Assembly: GCF_004193775.1 (NCBI RefSeq)
Contig: NC_041008.1
Coordinates: 12,047,731 to 12,111,730, forward strand
DNA from: Glycine soja
Taxonomy: Eukaryota > Streptophyta > Magnoliopsida > Fabales > Fabaceae
Reading direction: 5' to 3'
DNA length: 64,000 nucleotides
The notes below the pieces were generated by a model. That model saw only the letters and a list, made by a program, of their open reading frames with translations, was not told the DNA's origin and made no database searches. This document shows, piece after piece, positions 37,515 through 49,044 of the stretch. Within the stretch, counting starts at the first letter, position 1. Each line of letters starts with the position of its first letter. The position numbers were made by a program, and so were the translations under genes.

Positions 37515-39258
37515 TTACACGCAATTCTCCTCAAATTTCAGCCAGCCCGCATCAATTAGACCTTGCACCTTACGCTTCAGAGCCCTACCATGCTCAATGG
37601 AATGCCCCGGGGCTTCTCCGTGACAAGCACACGTTGCGTTTGAGTCGTATTCTCGGAGAAATGAAGGTTGATGAACCTCGGCTAGGGTTATGGCTACCAT
37701 TGAATTATCAAGTAGATATGGGAGCAAGTCAGCATAGGACACTGGAATTGGGGTGAATTCTACAGGCTTTCTCGCTGCAAAATTCACTTCTTGGTTGGTG
37801 TTTTTGGTTTGTGCTAAAGGTGGTCTTCGTCATTGGAAGTGCGGTAGACAGGCTTTGTGGTTGATTTAGGGATGGCCTTTGTGGATAACTGGGTGGTGGG
37901 TAAGGAGGAGGTTTGTTATTGGCTGAGTAATGACATTGTTGGGTTGGTGGGAAACTTGGCCGTATAGGAATGGCAGTCACAGCATTGGTTTCTCCCTCTT
38001 TCTCACCCTCTTTATTTGCCCCAGTTTTCTCAGTCGTCCTAGTAGGATGATCAAATTTGCCTCTTTTCGGACCCACATTGATCCTTTCACTGGCGAAGAC
38101 CAAATCTGCAAAGCTTTGAGGGTGCGCAGCCCGCTATCTTTTCATAGTAGAGTATCGATAATGTGTCTACCATCACGATTATCGTCTCCCTTTCCATTAT
38201 TGGGGGTACCACTTGGGCCGCCAGATCCCTCCACCTTTTGGGCGTGTTCTTTGAAAGATCCGTCCCCCTTTTTGCACATGTTCTGTAGTTGCATCCTATC
38301 CGGAACCATATCAAAATTGTACTGATACTGCCTAACAAAGGCAACCATTAGGTCCTTCCAAGAATGGACTCGGGAAGGTTCCAAGTTAGTGTACCAGGTA
38401 ACAGCTACCCCAGTAAGACTTTCTTGGAAGGAATGTATCAGCAATTCCTCATCTTTTGCGTATCTCCCCATCTTCTGACAATACATCTTTAGATGGTTCT
38501 TGAGACAAGTAGTCCCCTTGTACTTGTCAAAGTCCAGCACCTTGAACTTGGGAATGACCATGTTTGGGTATTAGGAACAACTTTCCTAGGTTAGCAAAGG
38601 CATAGTCTTCACCTCCTTCAATGGCCCTGAGCCTTTCCTTTAGATGATCCGTCTTTCCCTTTTCGGCCATAGCAGGAGGGGCTCTTCCCACCGCAAAATG
38701 CAATGGTTGTGGTTGTGGGCGAAACTGAGGGCCCTCCAAAGGGTTTTGTAGGGGTATACCACCAACTGCTTGCCCTTCAGTGGTATATCCGAGCCAAGGC
38801 TCGAAGTCAGCTAGATTGTGATGGGGAATTTCATGGGTCTCTTCCACGGTTTAAGAGACATGTGCATGATCAGTTTGGGGTTGCTGGCTTTCAATGGGTA
38901 TAGGAGTTGAGTTATTGACATTCTTATTGGGAGTGTACGCCACATTGGGTGGCGTATAGTAGAGAGGCAAGCCATATGACGGGAAGGCGTGCTCGTTTTG
39001 AATTTGCACATCATGGGGGCCGCCCGTACTTCCTAAATCTTTGCCTACCATATTTGAGGTTGGATGATTCATTTGCTTGAGGCCGGATGGGGACGTCGGG
39101 TTCACCTTAGCAACAACGCTGGTAGCGGCAATTGCAACCGCATTGGCTTCCATTATCTTCTTCACGCTCATCATGGCCTCCATCATTGTGGCCATTTTCT
39201 CTTTAATGGCCTCCATGTCGGCCTTCATCTTCTCTTGTATCTCCTCTATTTCACCCAT
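37515..39258 (-). pseudogene. Tat/Ogre-like Gag with frameshifts and stops
   Basis: Start at 39258: MGEIEEIQEKMKADMEAIKEKM..., a coiled-coil-like N-terminus. A stop follows HAHVS (38851-38853), the same frame continues to about 38530, then shifted frames carry the capsid-type core FKVLDFDKYKGTTCLKNHLKMYC, LIHSFQESLTGVAVTWY and WKDLMVAFVRQYQYNFDMVPDR (38561-38142). After more shifts comes VEFTPIPVSYADLLPYL and a zinc-binding-like YDSNATCACHGEAPGHSIEH (37787-37515). At least one stop and three frame changes make it non-functional. It follows ORF1 in the element's direction. Confidence 0.82.
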
Positions 39259-40430
39259 TACTCTAGCTCTAGCACAAGTTCGGTGAGGACGCCGTAAAGC
39301 ATGTTTTTTTTTTTTTTGATAACAATGATTAAGTTCATTTTATTTTATTTTATTTTATTTTTCAACGAAAGAATGCTATGAGCAATGCAACCAATGAAAA
39401 GCATGGATGTATGCGAATGATGTACAGTTGAAGTATTGCGAATTTTTACGCAGGACATAGGGTTGAATCAATTTAGATTTTCAACATGGTCCATGACATC
39501 TTTGTCAAGGTGAAACTGGAAGTAACAAGGACATCAATAATCCTAAATATGTTTGGCAGTAGACGAAGCAGTGATGTGACTCGATTCATCTTTTGCCCCA
39601 ATTTTGCAAGACGGTTACTTCCATATTTCAACTTGACTTGATGAACCTTTTTGTAAAAGCATGAGCTTGGTTCAACCCTATAATCCAAGGAATGGCAATT
39701 CTGATCGCCAATACTTCAACAACATCTCATAGGGATGAATGACTCGGGCATACTTTAAGCTTATGCACGGAAAATGTAATTATGAAATTGAGATGCCCGA
39801 AGAAACACCATTTCCTAGTTAACCATGCATTAGGTACCATGTTCAATTATTTTTTAAAGTGAAACGGGTTTATGATCCCAACATGGTTGGCTCGTGGTGC
39901 CTAACACATGAAACTAAGAATGTAGTGTGAAGTTTCACGCTTCCCCCTTTTTTGTTTTTGTTTTGTAGAGGAAAACGCAAGGATGAGCAAACATGAAAAC
40001 AAATGGTATGCAATTTTGCAGATCAAAAAGTTTGTTGAACGCATATGCATGATGATGCCATGACTCATGCAAAATATGAGGCTGGAATATGATAACGGAC
40101 AAATGCAGGAACGATATGTTCATTATGATGTTATGAAGAGATGCTTATGCGATGCATGATATGAATGCATTTTACGGACACGAGAGCCCGGAAAATTATC
40201 TCTTCTTACTTGCGCATTTGGGGGCGCAGTGCCCCATGTGTACAATTAAGAAGGTGATATGGACCTTCCGGCTTCCCGTGACAAAGGACGAGACCAACAT
40301 ACAATGCATGCTAGAGATAAAATGTGGGAGTGACTTGATTCGCACTGATTTTTGGAGTAAAAATGTGGGATAAACTCATTTTTTTCAAAAAGTTATAACT
40401 AGTCAAGATTTGAGCGACAATACAAACTTC
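39259..40430. other. Spacer between ORF1 and gag of the 17.4 kb element
   Basis: Non-coding. It holds a T run and (TTTTA)n near 39305-39362 and no recognisable domain. ACGGACACGAGAGCCCG (40174) resembles ACGAATACGGGAGCCCG at 42224, both followed by GTGCC..AAGAAGG...ACGGACC-like text, so a duplicated non-coding module flanks ORF1. Confidence 0.5.
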
Positions 40431-42117
40431 CTAGCGGTTTCTAATCATATGGTCCATTAAGTCTATCATATGCTGACAATAGCTGAGAAGTCCGTGGATC
40501 TCCTCGGGGGCGGAGTAGGTGTCCGCCACTGCTTTGGCCTTGGCTAGCAATGGGGGAAGTTCTTGACTCCTGTTCAAAGTAAGAGCAAATCGGTCCATCC
40601 ACATTGTTGCCTCTTGGTGCAATGAATCAATTACCCTTTCCCTTGCTTCCCTTTCTGCTGATATCTTGGCGTACTCATCCTCTAGCCTTTGCTCGTGAGT
40701 CGCCGCTAGATTTAGCTTCTCTTTGCACTTATCGATGATGGCCCACATATTCCCTTCTGTCTCGCTTAACTGTTGGGACAAATTTCTTTTCGACCTAAGG
40801 CAAACCTTTAGCTCGTCCTTCAAGATCATGCCTTTGACCCGTGATGATTCCTTTCACCTCTTCGGAGCTTGAGCTCACTATTGCTGCCCTATAAAGCCCC
40901 TCAAAACTTTGCTTTGGTCGTGTTCTTCCTTTCGGGCCTTCTTGGTTTCTCGTTCCAAAGCTTCAGCTGTGGCCATATTGACGTCCCTTAGTTCATCATA
41001 CTCTTTTCAGACTTTGATGGCTATGGACTTGAACTTCTCTTCGACTACCCGGGCTCTTTCAAGCTCTGCCTTTAGGGCTTGTACCTCATCACTTTCTTCC
41101 GAAGCTTTAACCTCATCGTCTCTCACAGTCTTTAGATTTGGGAGTCAATCCAATCCTTGTGTTCGGACTCTCAGCCACTTATGATAGCCGCCGATGATCC
41201 CATTACTGCTTCCCCTAAGCTCTCTGTCCTTTCTTCACGCCGCATCCCATGCCTTGCGAACTCCTTGGAGTACCCTCGCGTTGTGGTCACTGAAACCTCG
41301 TGCGATGAAAGGTGTGATGCTTTCGTCTGATGGCACTCCTCTCATGGGACATCCTTCGCATGAAGATAGAATCCTGATTCTTCCTTCTTTCTAGCGAGGG
41401 AACCATTTAACAGACGCCCCTCCATGCTAGCCAAGAGTTGGTGCACAACAAACAATTCTTGCGCCGCTCTTTTCACATCCCCGGTCGAACGTGTCATACA
41501 TGGCCAAAATGGCGACGACCGGGCTTTCCTTGCCATGATGAAAGGCGAGGAAAGCGTCAATCGCTGCTAGGTCCACTAACCCTTCCATATTCAGAAAGAG
41601 GACAACTCCAAAGATCAAAAACGCCAAGATGTCAATAAAAGAAAGCCCATTCGCCTTGATTTGCCAAGGCCTTTGCCCTTTCCTCCAAACACTTCCTTGG
41701 TACTCCGACTACCCCATTCCTGTTTTGCTTTACACGGTCCAACTCTTGTGCTGAGATTTTCACCACCTTGGCAACTCTTGTCATGGAGGGATAGAACCCA
41801 GAGAAAAGATATGGCTTCCTTCCTCCCAGCGGGCATCCCAGGATTTCTTCAAACTCTTTCACAGTCGGCACTAGCTGGAAGTCCTCAAATGTGAAGCACC
41901 TTAGGGGCTGGTCATAATACTGGGAAAGGGATGCAATCGGTTCCATGGAGACTTCTACCCTAGCTAGGTCCCAAATCTTACCATAGGCTTTGCGGAAGGC
42001 TTGCCGTTGAAGTTGACCCATTAATTGCCCCAACTTTCGTAAACTGGTGACCTCTAAGCTCTTGATTTTGACTTGATAAAACCTCTTTTTAAGCGAAGGC
42101 TTTTGACTTGATCCCAT
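40431..42117 (-). pseudogene. Ogre-type extra ORF1 (plant retrotransposon ORF before gag), decayed
   Basis: Starts MGSSQKPSLKKRFYQVKIKS at 42117 and reads SLRKLGQLMGQLQRQAFRKAYGKIWDLARV..., then FEDFQLVPTVKEFEEILGCPLGGRKPY. Another frame continues IFGVVLFLNMEGLVDLAAIDAFL (about 41620-41440). A gap or deletion follows, and the C-terminal coiled-coil region reads ELKVCLRSKRNLSQQLSETE...LEDEYAKISAEREARERV...AMDLMDHMIRN-like to 40431. This protein type is found 5' of gag in legume Tat/Ogre elements; its role is unknown. Several frameshifts and stops are present, and the middle third appears deleted. Confidence 0.8.
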
Positions 42118-42973
42118 GTTTTACTAAAGTGAAATAAAATCTAGTGCGAATCAAAACTCCGACATCTATCATGGGTGGGATGGATGAATGCATGATGGAA
42201 TGCATATGACACAGATGCAATTTACGAATACGGGAGCCCGAGAAATTGTTTCCTTCTTGGATACAACGTTTGGGCAGCATGGCACCCAACGTATGTTTTT
42301 TAAGAAGGCGACACGGACCCTCCGTCGGTTTGCTAAAGTGAGGGGATCAAAGACGAAACACACGCATGATGCATATGCGAAAGGCACAACACGGGGATGT
42401 ACATAGTACGACAATATTCACAAACAAATATAAGCAAAAGGGTATATGATAATTATGCATGGCAGTGTGAAAAATGGCACGCAGCGTGTTTGCTCCGTGC
42501 CCCTATTTAAAGGACCTATAAGGGAGAGAGCTAACTAGGCTTTTAGTGATAACCCCCAAGGTAGTCATATCTCTCTTGATGGTTTCTAGAGGTATCATCC
42601 CCTTCGAAGAACATACTGCAGCAGTAGGGACTACTAGCAACAATATGTTTTCAAAGAGAAAAACTCTAGATGAGGGTTCACTGTAATCAAGCAAGTCGGA
42701 GACCTAGCATGATCACAGATTCACCTCCACTCCTTATGTTCCCATGAACCCGGGTATATGGCCCTTTTTCACTCACAGTGTGTGCAAATAGTGTTAGTGT
42801 TTGTGTGCATCAAATGAATAAATATTTACCTCATGCATACATTCTAAAACTCACTAAAAGCAACAAATAGTTTATATACACAAGAACATAAAACAAATAA
42901 AGGGAAACCAACAAAGGAGAAAGTCATGATAAAACATTGCACAAGATTAAATGGCCTAACTCTCTAAAAAACA
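42118..42973. other. 5' untranslated leader of the 17.4 kb element
   Basis: No ORF is supported. It lies between the primer site and ORF1 and contains the ACGAATACGGGAGCCCG module repeated at 40174. Confidence 0.5.
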
Positions 42974-42992
42974 GTCCCCAGTGGAGTCGCCA
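42974..42992 (-). other. Primer-binding site, Arg-tRNA type
   Basis: The minus strand reads TGGCGACTCCACTGGGGAC, 2 nt inside the LTR end. Its complement, ending GGAGTCG then CCA, matches the 3' end of plant tRNA-Arg as I recall it. Arg-tRNA priming is reported for Ogre elements. Confidence 0.8.
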
Positions 42993-42994
42993 AC

Positions 42995-44937
42995 TGTCGC
43001 AACCTACCCTTCGGCGGGAGGGCGACGCGTGACTCGCGGGATGCGTGTTCCTCGAAAGGAATACGCGCGGAGTCGCCACCAACGTTTATTTGAGGAAAAC
43101 GTCGGAAAAACCGGAAAAGACGCGATCTACGAACTTTTTAGTGAAAGGTTCGGGAGTTGTATTTACGCACGGGGAAGGTATTAGCACCCCACACGCCCGT
43201 CCCAAGGGACGGCAGCCTTTAATCGAATGTGCAAACATGACTTTGATTTTTATGTTCCCTTTTATGTCCTTATATCCTTTATACCCTTTTTATATTTTTT
43301 CTTTTTTGTGGTTGACAAGGGTGTTTCCCTTTGCTCCTACGTATTCCTCAATTGCGATGAGGAAATCAGACCTACGTAGTTCTTTCGGAACAAAGTGTTT
43401 GGTTAAGTTGTTTTTGTCTTTTTTGCAAAATATGTTTTTTATTGAACAAAAGGTCATTTAAGGTGTTGAACCATTAAACGGTCTTTTGATTTTGAAAGGA
43501 GAGAAACGTTAAGGCGTTGGACCATTAACGACCTCTTGTTTTTGAAAGGAGAGAAACGTTAAGGCATTGGACCATTAACGATCTCTTGGGGTGGTCGACA
43601 AAAGCGGGGCTTTTGCTCCTACGTATCCTCAATGAGGAACTCAGACCTACGTAGTTCTTTCTTATCAAGCGATTCTTTTTTACTTAAGTGGTGATCATTT
43701 TAAGGCGTTGGACCTTAAAAATGATCCATTTTACTTAGTGAGAAAATGAAATGACAAAATTCAAAAGCCTATTTTTATGGACGAGCTTGACTAGGCGAAT
43801 TGATTTTAGCCTTTAGTTTCACTTTAGTTATTAATCAATTCGATTAAGAATGAGAAATCCCAAAGAGAAAACGTCCGATTGATTTTCCGCTTTATTTTAC
43901 TAAAAGATGTTTTTTGATTATTATATTATTTTTTACCTCTTTTTTGATTTCCAACGTGGTTACGGCACGACCGAACGGTCGGAATTCATTTTAACCGAAG
44001 TTAACGGATAATACAATTCAAACGTTCGGTGGAAATTTATTTTTATTTTAAGTTAAGCGAGAAATGTCTTAAGTAAAATGGCTTAAGCACGTCAACAGGG
44101 GGGTATAAAAAGTAAACAAAACGAGAATAAAAATGCACGAAACACAATGTGGACCACCATGGGTACATAGAATGAATCGAAAAGCTTGGTTCGAGGTACT
44201 TACCCGTTGAAGATCGAAGAACGATGAAGAACGAATGAAGAACGTCGAAGAACGGTTGAAACCTTTGCGAAATTCTTCACGGAAAACGTTACGGAAACAT
44301 TTCGGAAGCGCCTCGGCTTAGATTTTCTTCACGGAAACAATTTTTCCAAGCAAATTCGAAAGAGAGAGAAGTGCCAAAGGGGCTGAACCCCTTCCTTCTT
44401 GCCTTCCTCCCCTATTTATAGCAAAATAGGGGAGGTGGTTGCCGCCCAGCTCGCCCAGGCGAGCTCAGCTCGCCCAGGCGAGCAGGGTTGCTTCCTCCAG
44501 AAGCAACCGCCTTCTGGAGGAATATTCCGGAGGGCCCAAGTGGGCCTGGGTGCTATTTGCACCCCCATTTTTACTAAGTACACCCCCCTCTGCTGTTTTT
44601 TGGTGATTCTTTTTTCGTAAAGTTACGGAAACTTACGAATTTCATAACGATACTTGTTTTCTTTCCGTAATGTTACGGAACCTTGCGGATTACGTAATCA
44701 TCCCCTTTTTGACTTACGGAATGTTACGGAACCTCACTTAATTATGCAACGATGCTTCCATTTGATTTCCGGTGTGTCACGGAAACTTACGGATTGTGCA
44801 TCAATATTTTTTTGGTTTTTCGGCATGTCCTGGAATTTCACAAATTGCCTAATGATGGGTGCCAAGCACCTCACGAGGACCAAAGAATGGTCGCACGTCA
44901 TCGAGCAAAGGTCCCCGGACGAAATTAGGGTATGACA
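42995..44937 (-). repeat. 5' LTR (right copy) of the 17.4 kb element
   Basis: 1943 bp, the partner of 27489-29451. It has the TATA box on the minus strand at 44412-44420 and two CTCGCCCAGGCGAG units at 44447-44484. Its outer end GGGTATGACA is followed by TSD GTCAC. Confidence 0.93.
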
Positions 44938-44942
44938 GTCAC

Positions 44943-45317
44943 AAGGGAAGAAAACTTTGTAGAGGTTAAGCTCATGAGGAAAGTCTTGTAGAAGAGTATG
45001 ATTCAAAAGAAAAAGAAGAAAAAGGTGAGGAGAGAACACAACAGCAATGGGAGAAGTGTTCACAAGTAGAAATTCAACAAGAAAGTATTCTCTAAGTCAA
45101 TACCCCTCCTTATCAATTGATTGGCAAGGAAGAAAGGCATAGAGAACGTGATAAATCTTTAAGTGTCATTTTCTCCTTGATCACCAACACTTCTCTTGCA
45201 ATGGTATGGAAGGCATTTTCAGGATACATGAGTTTCATGGAGTCTCTAGCTAAGAAGCAAAAATGCAAGGAAGATGTGTTCTATGTGACATTCATGCCAC
45301 CTTGAAGGCATCTGACC
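44943..45317 (+). pseudogene. Continuation of the split Athila-like gag region
   Basis: Resumes in frame after the TSD (REENFVEVKLMRKVL, then stop). Later, an interrupted frame ends ...YMSFMESLAKKQKCKEDVFYVTFMPP and stop (45303-45305), directly before the conserved motif. Pol of this element is absent. Confidence 0.6.
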
Positions 45318-45366
45318 CATCAAGCTAGTGACGTTAAAGAAGCGCTTACTAGGAGGCAACCCATGA
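45318..45366 (+). other. Conserved post-integrase retrotransposon motif, copy 3
   Basis: CAAGCTAGTGACGTTAAAGA then AGCGCTTACTAGGAGGCAACC, readable as ASDVKEALTRRQP. Same block as at 17700 and 33448, now on the plus strand. Confidence 0.65.
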
Positions 45367-46560
45367 TTTCTTACTTTATCTTTTTTTAGTTAGTTGCATT
45401 GTGTGTTTTCTTGTTATTTCTTAGGATAGTTGTGTTCAATTTATTTCAATAATAATGTGTGCTTGCCTTAGCTCTAAGAGGTTAAGAAATATGTTGGAAT
45501 TTCTTGCATCAGTGAAGTGATAAGAAGCAACCAAATGCCTGTAAAGTTGCCTTGCCAGGAGTCCAACTTCCTTCTGTAGGGGGGGGGGGGGGGGGGTGAT
45601 ACCTTTGGTACTTGTAATGATGATGCCACAAAGACTGGAGCTGATGATGATTACATTGTGGACACCACTGCTGCACAGGGAGCTTGGGATCCAGGGCCCA
45701 CACAGGACTTAGGCCCATTTTGATCAAGATTTTTCTTTAATTTTCTTTAATTGTCTTTATTTATTTTGTTTTGTTTTCATTTATTTATTTTATTTTATTT
45801 TCATTTTAATTTCTTGCATTAAGGATAATTTAATTTCAACAATTTAATTTCAGTAGTTTAAATTTAGTCATTTAATTTTAATTCTGATATAGAAGTAGGA
45901 AGTTATTGATTGGTTGCAACACATTTTGAGTGAATCAATTACATGAGTGAGATGAACTGCGTACTAATGGATATTTTTGGGTGTGCAAGCAGGCGTCAGT
46001 GTAAGTGATGGAGTGTGAACTAATGGTACAAGAGTGAAAATGTTAGTATTTTTTATTGGTTGCAACACATTTTGAGTGAATCAATTACATGGGTGAGATG
46101 AACTGCGTACTAATGGATATTTTTGTGAATTTCTGATTCTCGTGCAAGCTAGCATCAGTGTAAGTGATGGAGTGTGAACTAACAGTACAAGAGTGAAAAT
46201 GTTAGTATTTTTGACAGAAAAGCATGTAATGAGAACCTTCATACTTCAATGAAAACTGGTAAGTTGTGTGAACTTTCAACTGTGAGAGAACGAATGGTTT
46301 TAATTTCCTGAGTTGGCATGATTCTTGGATTGCTTGAAATGCATGTATGATGTGGAGATGATCAAGACCTTGTTTGTTATTTTATTTAGCTACTTAGCCA
46401 AAAAGTCATTCTGTGAATGAATACATCCATTGCACCCTTTTTTTAGCCTAATGTAACATTTTTATCATTGGAACCCAAGCCCAAAATGTGATATTTACTA
46501 ACTACCCTTTCTTAGGTTGTAGGAGAGTACTCATGGATCTAGACAAATTTGTCCCAAATT
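45367..46560 (+). repeat. 3' internal region of the Athila-like element with a G run and tandem duplication
   Basis: A G homopolymer of about 18 bp lies at 45580-45597. A roughly 150-bp tandem duplication (TTGGTTGCAACACATTTTGAGTG...AGTGAAAATGTTAGTATTTTT) occupies 45910-46060 and 46057-46216. AAATTTGGGGGAATG near 46556-46570 is a polypurine-tract-like end. Confidence 0.7.
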
Positions 46561-47766
46561 TGGGGGAATGTTTTTGGGTGATTTTCTACTGCAGGAAAAT
46601 AAATATACATCATAAGTTAAATTGAGATACAAAATATGGTATTACTCCGGCGTAGTATGAATTTTTTTACATTTGCAAAAAAAAAAAAGAGAAGATTTAA
46701 AGAATAAAAGTTGGGGTAAACCATCATCAAAGAAAATGATAAGTGCATTGACCTTGTCGGATGTCCCTAGTAGGGGAAAATAGAGTGGTTAAAGAGTTTA
46801 AACATCTTTGAGGGGATGGCTTAGGATCTTTAACTCATCCATGGTCATTGTACTTGATGGTGCCCATGTTTCATGCCTCATATGACATGGGAAATAGTAT
46901 AAACTGTGGTAGTGTGTACTTTTACTAGGGGGTGTGTCACCTGGTAGGGAACTCCATTGTGGCCCAAGCTGATCACTAAGAGGGGGGGGGGGAGTTATGG
47001 TGCACAACTGGGTGGCCTCGACAAATAATGCATGGTTTCCCTAAGTGAGGTGTCATGTGGAGATGCTTAGGCTATTTCCTTGGTTGATGGTACGTACCAC
47101 ATTGCATCTGAGAGTTGAGGTCGGGTGCATGCGTCATTCTGAGCAGTATTGATTGGATCCATGGATGGATGATGAATACTTGTTGAATGTGGGTGGTGAA
47201 TAATGAATGTTGTGTACGCTCATGATGTTTGCCTATGTTTTCTTGCTAATTATGATTATTTGGATTTATCTTTGGTTCTTTTTATAATGAACTCACCCTT
47301 GCAATTTTGTATCGTGTGGTTGATACCTGTGATGATCGCGAACCTTGTTCGTGGGAGCCAAATGACAGCAGTAGGGTGCAGGAAGTGAGATTCTGTCGAG
47401 GAGCCACCGAGCTGATGTGATGACATTGGATTATTTTGGGAAAGAGTTGTGTTTTTTTGATCAACTCCTCCATAGTTGGTTCCATGATTTTTTTTGTTGA
47501 ATTAAAGATGTAAATCCCAGATTTGAATTATATGTATGAACAAGTTTAATTTCCATTATGTGAATGATGTGTACTGAGTTACTATACTAATATATATGTA
47601 TTCACTTAAGTATTGGTGTGTTGTTTGGTGAATGTATATCGAGAAAGAAGGAAAATTTACTTTCATTTTTTTATAAGCAAATTAACGGAGTTTTCATTTA
47701 AAATTTGAAATTTCTCACGGTTTAGAGTGGTGATATCGTAGCGATGAGGCGGGTCATTATATTAGT
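46561..47766 (+). mobile_element. Probable LTR/leader DNA between two elements, borders unclear
   Basis: This stretch lies between a polypurine-like tract and the primer site of the next Gypsy element. It includes TATATATGTATTC near 47592 and a G run at 46982-46992. It probably contains the 5' LTR of the 47767-50726 element, but no clean TG...CA ends were found. Confidence 0.35.
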
Positions 47767-47777
47767 TGTATTAGAGC
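47767..47777 (+). other. Decayed primer-binding site, initiator Met tRNA type
   Basis: TTGTATTAGAGCAGG corresponds to the usual TGGTATCAGAGCAGG with two transitions. It lies 440 bp before the gag ATG. Confidence 0.6.
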
Positions 47778-48207
47778 AGGTTGAACCTTTCGGCCAGTGA
47801 GTTGTGAGTCTACTATGTTTTTCTGTGCATGTTCTGGTTGCCATGTTGAATGCTTGATGTCTGTTGTTTGCAACAGGATCTTATTCGCTTTGTTGTCTTT
47901 CCATGTGTTGTAGAAATTTGATTGTTGTAGTCATAGCATGTTTGGTTTCCTGATGTCTGCTATACCACGAGTTTCAATGTCGTGTCATGAGTTATCAGAC
48001 TGGCCATCTGTATAATTTGTGAAGTGCAATGGGATGACATGGCAAGCGATCAGGAAATACAAATGATAGAAAATGAGTGTTAATGTCTCGAGGCATCAAC
48101 TCTCAAAAGTAACCAAGTAGGAACTTGTGATGGTTGTGATTTTTGTATTGCTCTTTTTCTTGTGTGTATTCTTTCCATGTCTCACTTCCAGGTGTGTATA
48201 GGGAGTG

Positions 48208-49044
48208 ATGGCTGGACGAAATGATCATGCGATAGAGGATGCTCTTCAAGTCTTAGCTCAGGCTATAGAGAATCCAAATAGGGGAGAAGCTGTTGGAGCT
48301 GTTGAGTACCAAGGGTTGGACCGCTTTCAATGAAACAACCCTCCTTCATTCAATGGAGGATACAACCCTAATGGTCCTCAGAACTGGATAAGGGAAATTG
48401 AGAAGATTTTTCGAGTGATGGCATGTCTGGAAGGGCAAAAAGTTGCTTTTGGTACATACACTCTAATGGAAGAAGCTGAGTATTGGTGGGAGAATACTCA
48501 CCAATGCCTAGATGCTAAAGGTCAAGATGTGACCTGGGATGTCTTCAAGAAGGTATTCTTGGAGAAATACTTTCCTGAGGATGTTAGGAACAAGAAAAAG
48601 ATGGAGTTCTTAGAGCTCAAGCAGGGAAACATGACTGTAGTTGAGTATGCAGCCAAGTTTGAAGAGTTGGTGAGGTACTTTCCCCATTATCAAGGGAGGG
48701 ATGGTGAAAGCTCCAAATGTGTGAAGTTTCTGAATGGCTTGCGACCTGAAGTGAAGCAAGCTATGAATTACCAGGGTGTTCGTCAGTTTCCACTCTTGGT
48801 TAACATATGTCGGATTTGGGATGAAGACTCTCAAGATATAGCGAACTATTGTAAGAGTATAGGTCCAATGAAGAACAAAAAGAATGGACCTCAACATCGG
48901 GGAAAGCCGTACTCGAACCCTCCTAAGCAATATGGTAACCGCCCCAACAATCAGAGGACTGCTACAATGGGATTTGCGAGGGTAGTGGTAGCAAACCCAA
49001 TACTTTTCCCTCTCAGATCACTTGCTACAGATGTAGAAAGCTAG
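48208..49044 (+). pseudogene. Tekay/Del-like Gypsy Gag
   Basis: ATG 48208 gives MAGRNDHAIEDALQVLAQ...; a TGA at 48331-48333 interrupts RFQ*NNPPSFNGGYNPNGPQNW. The capsid-type domain follows (YTLMEEAEYWWENT, FLELKQGNMTVVEYAAKFEEL, FLNGLRPEVKQAM). The frame ends at TAG 49042-49044. The zinc knuckles CYRCRKLGNISLNC and CFNCRQRGHI(stop)RDC follow in another frame (49020-49130), so there is at least one frameshift. Same family type as the minus-strand gag at 19085-20809 but clearly diverged. Confidence 0.87.

Larger units (their letters stand above)
27489..44937 (-). mobile_element. 17.4 kb non-autonomous Tat/Ogre-like LTR retrotransposon, TSD GTCAC
   Basis: Complete element of 17,449 bp with LTRs at 27489-29451 and 42995-44937, 5-bp TSDs GTCAC at 27484-27488 and 44938-44942, a primer site for an Arg-type tRNA at 42974-42992 and a polypurine tract at 29452-29466; orientation is minus. 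Order in its own direction: LTR, primer site, extra ORF1 (42117-40431), gag (39258-37515), a solo LTR insertion, tandem hairpin array (35455-34440), transposon-domain pseudogene (34400-33500), further tandem arrays (33345-33040, 31215-30020, 29900-29340), polypurine tract, LTR. No protease, RT, RNase H or integrase could be found anywhere inside. An ORF1 before gag and an Arg-tRNA primer site are traits of the Tat/Ogre lineage. It must have been moved by an autonomous partner. Confidence 0.92.

Noticed and set aside
46561..46620. Possible 3' LTR start of the plus-strand Athila-like element after AAATTTGGGGGAATG
   Set aside because: The following sequence does not match the 5' LTR start at 25946, so it cannot be called the partner LTR.
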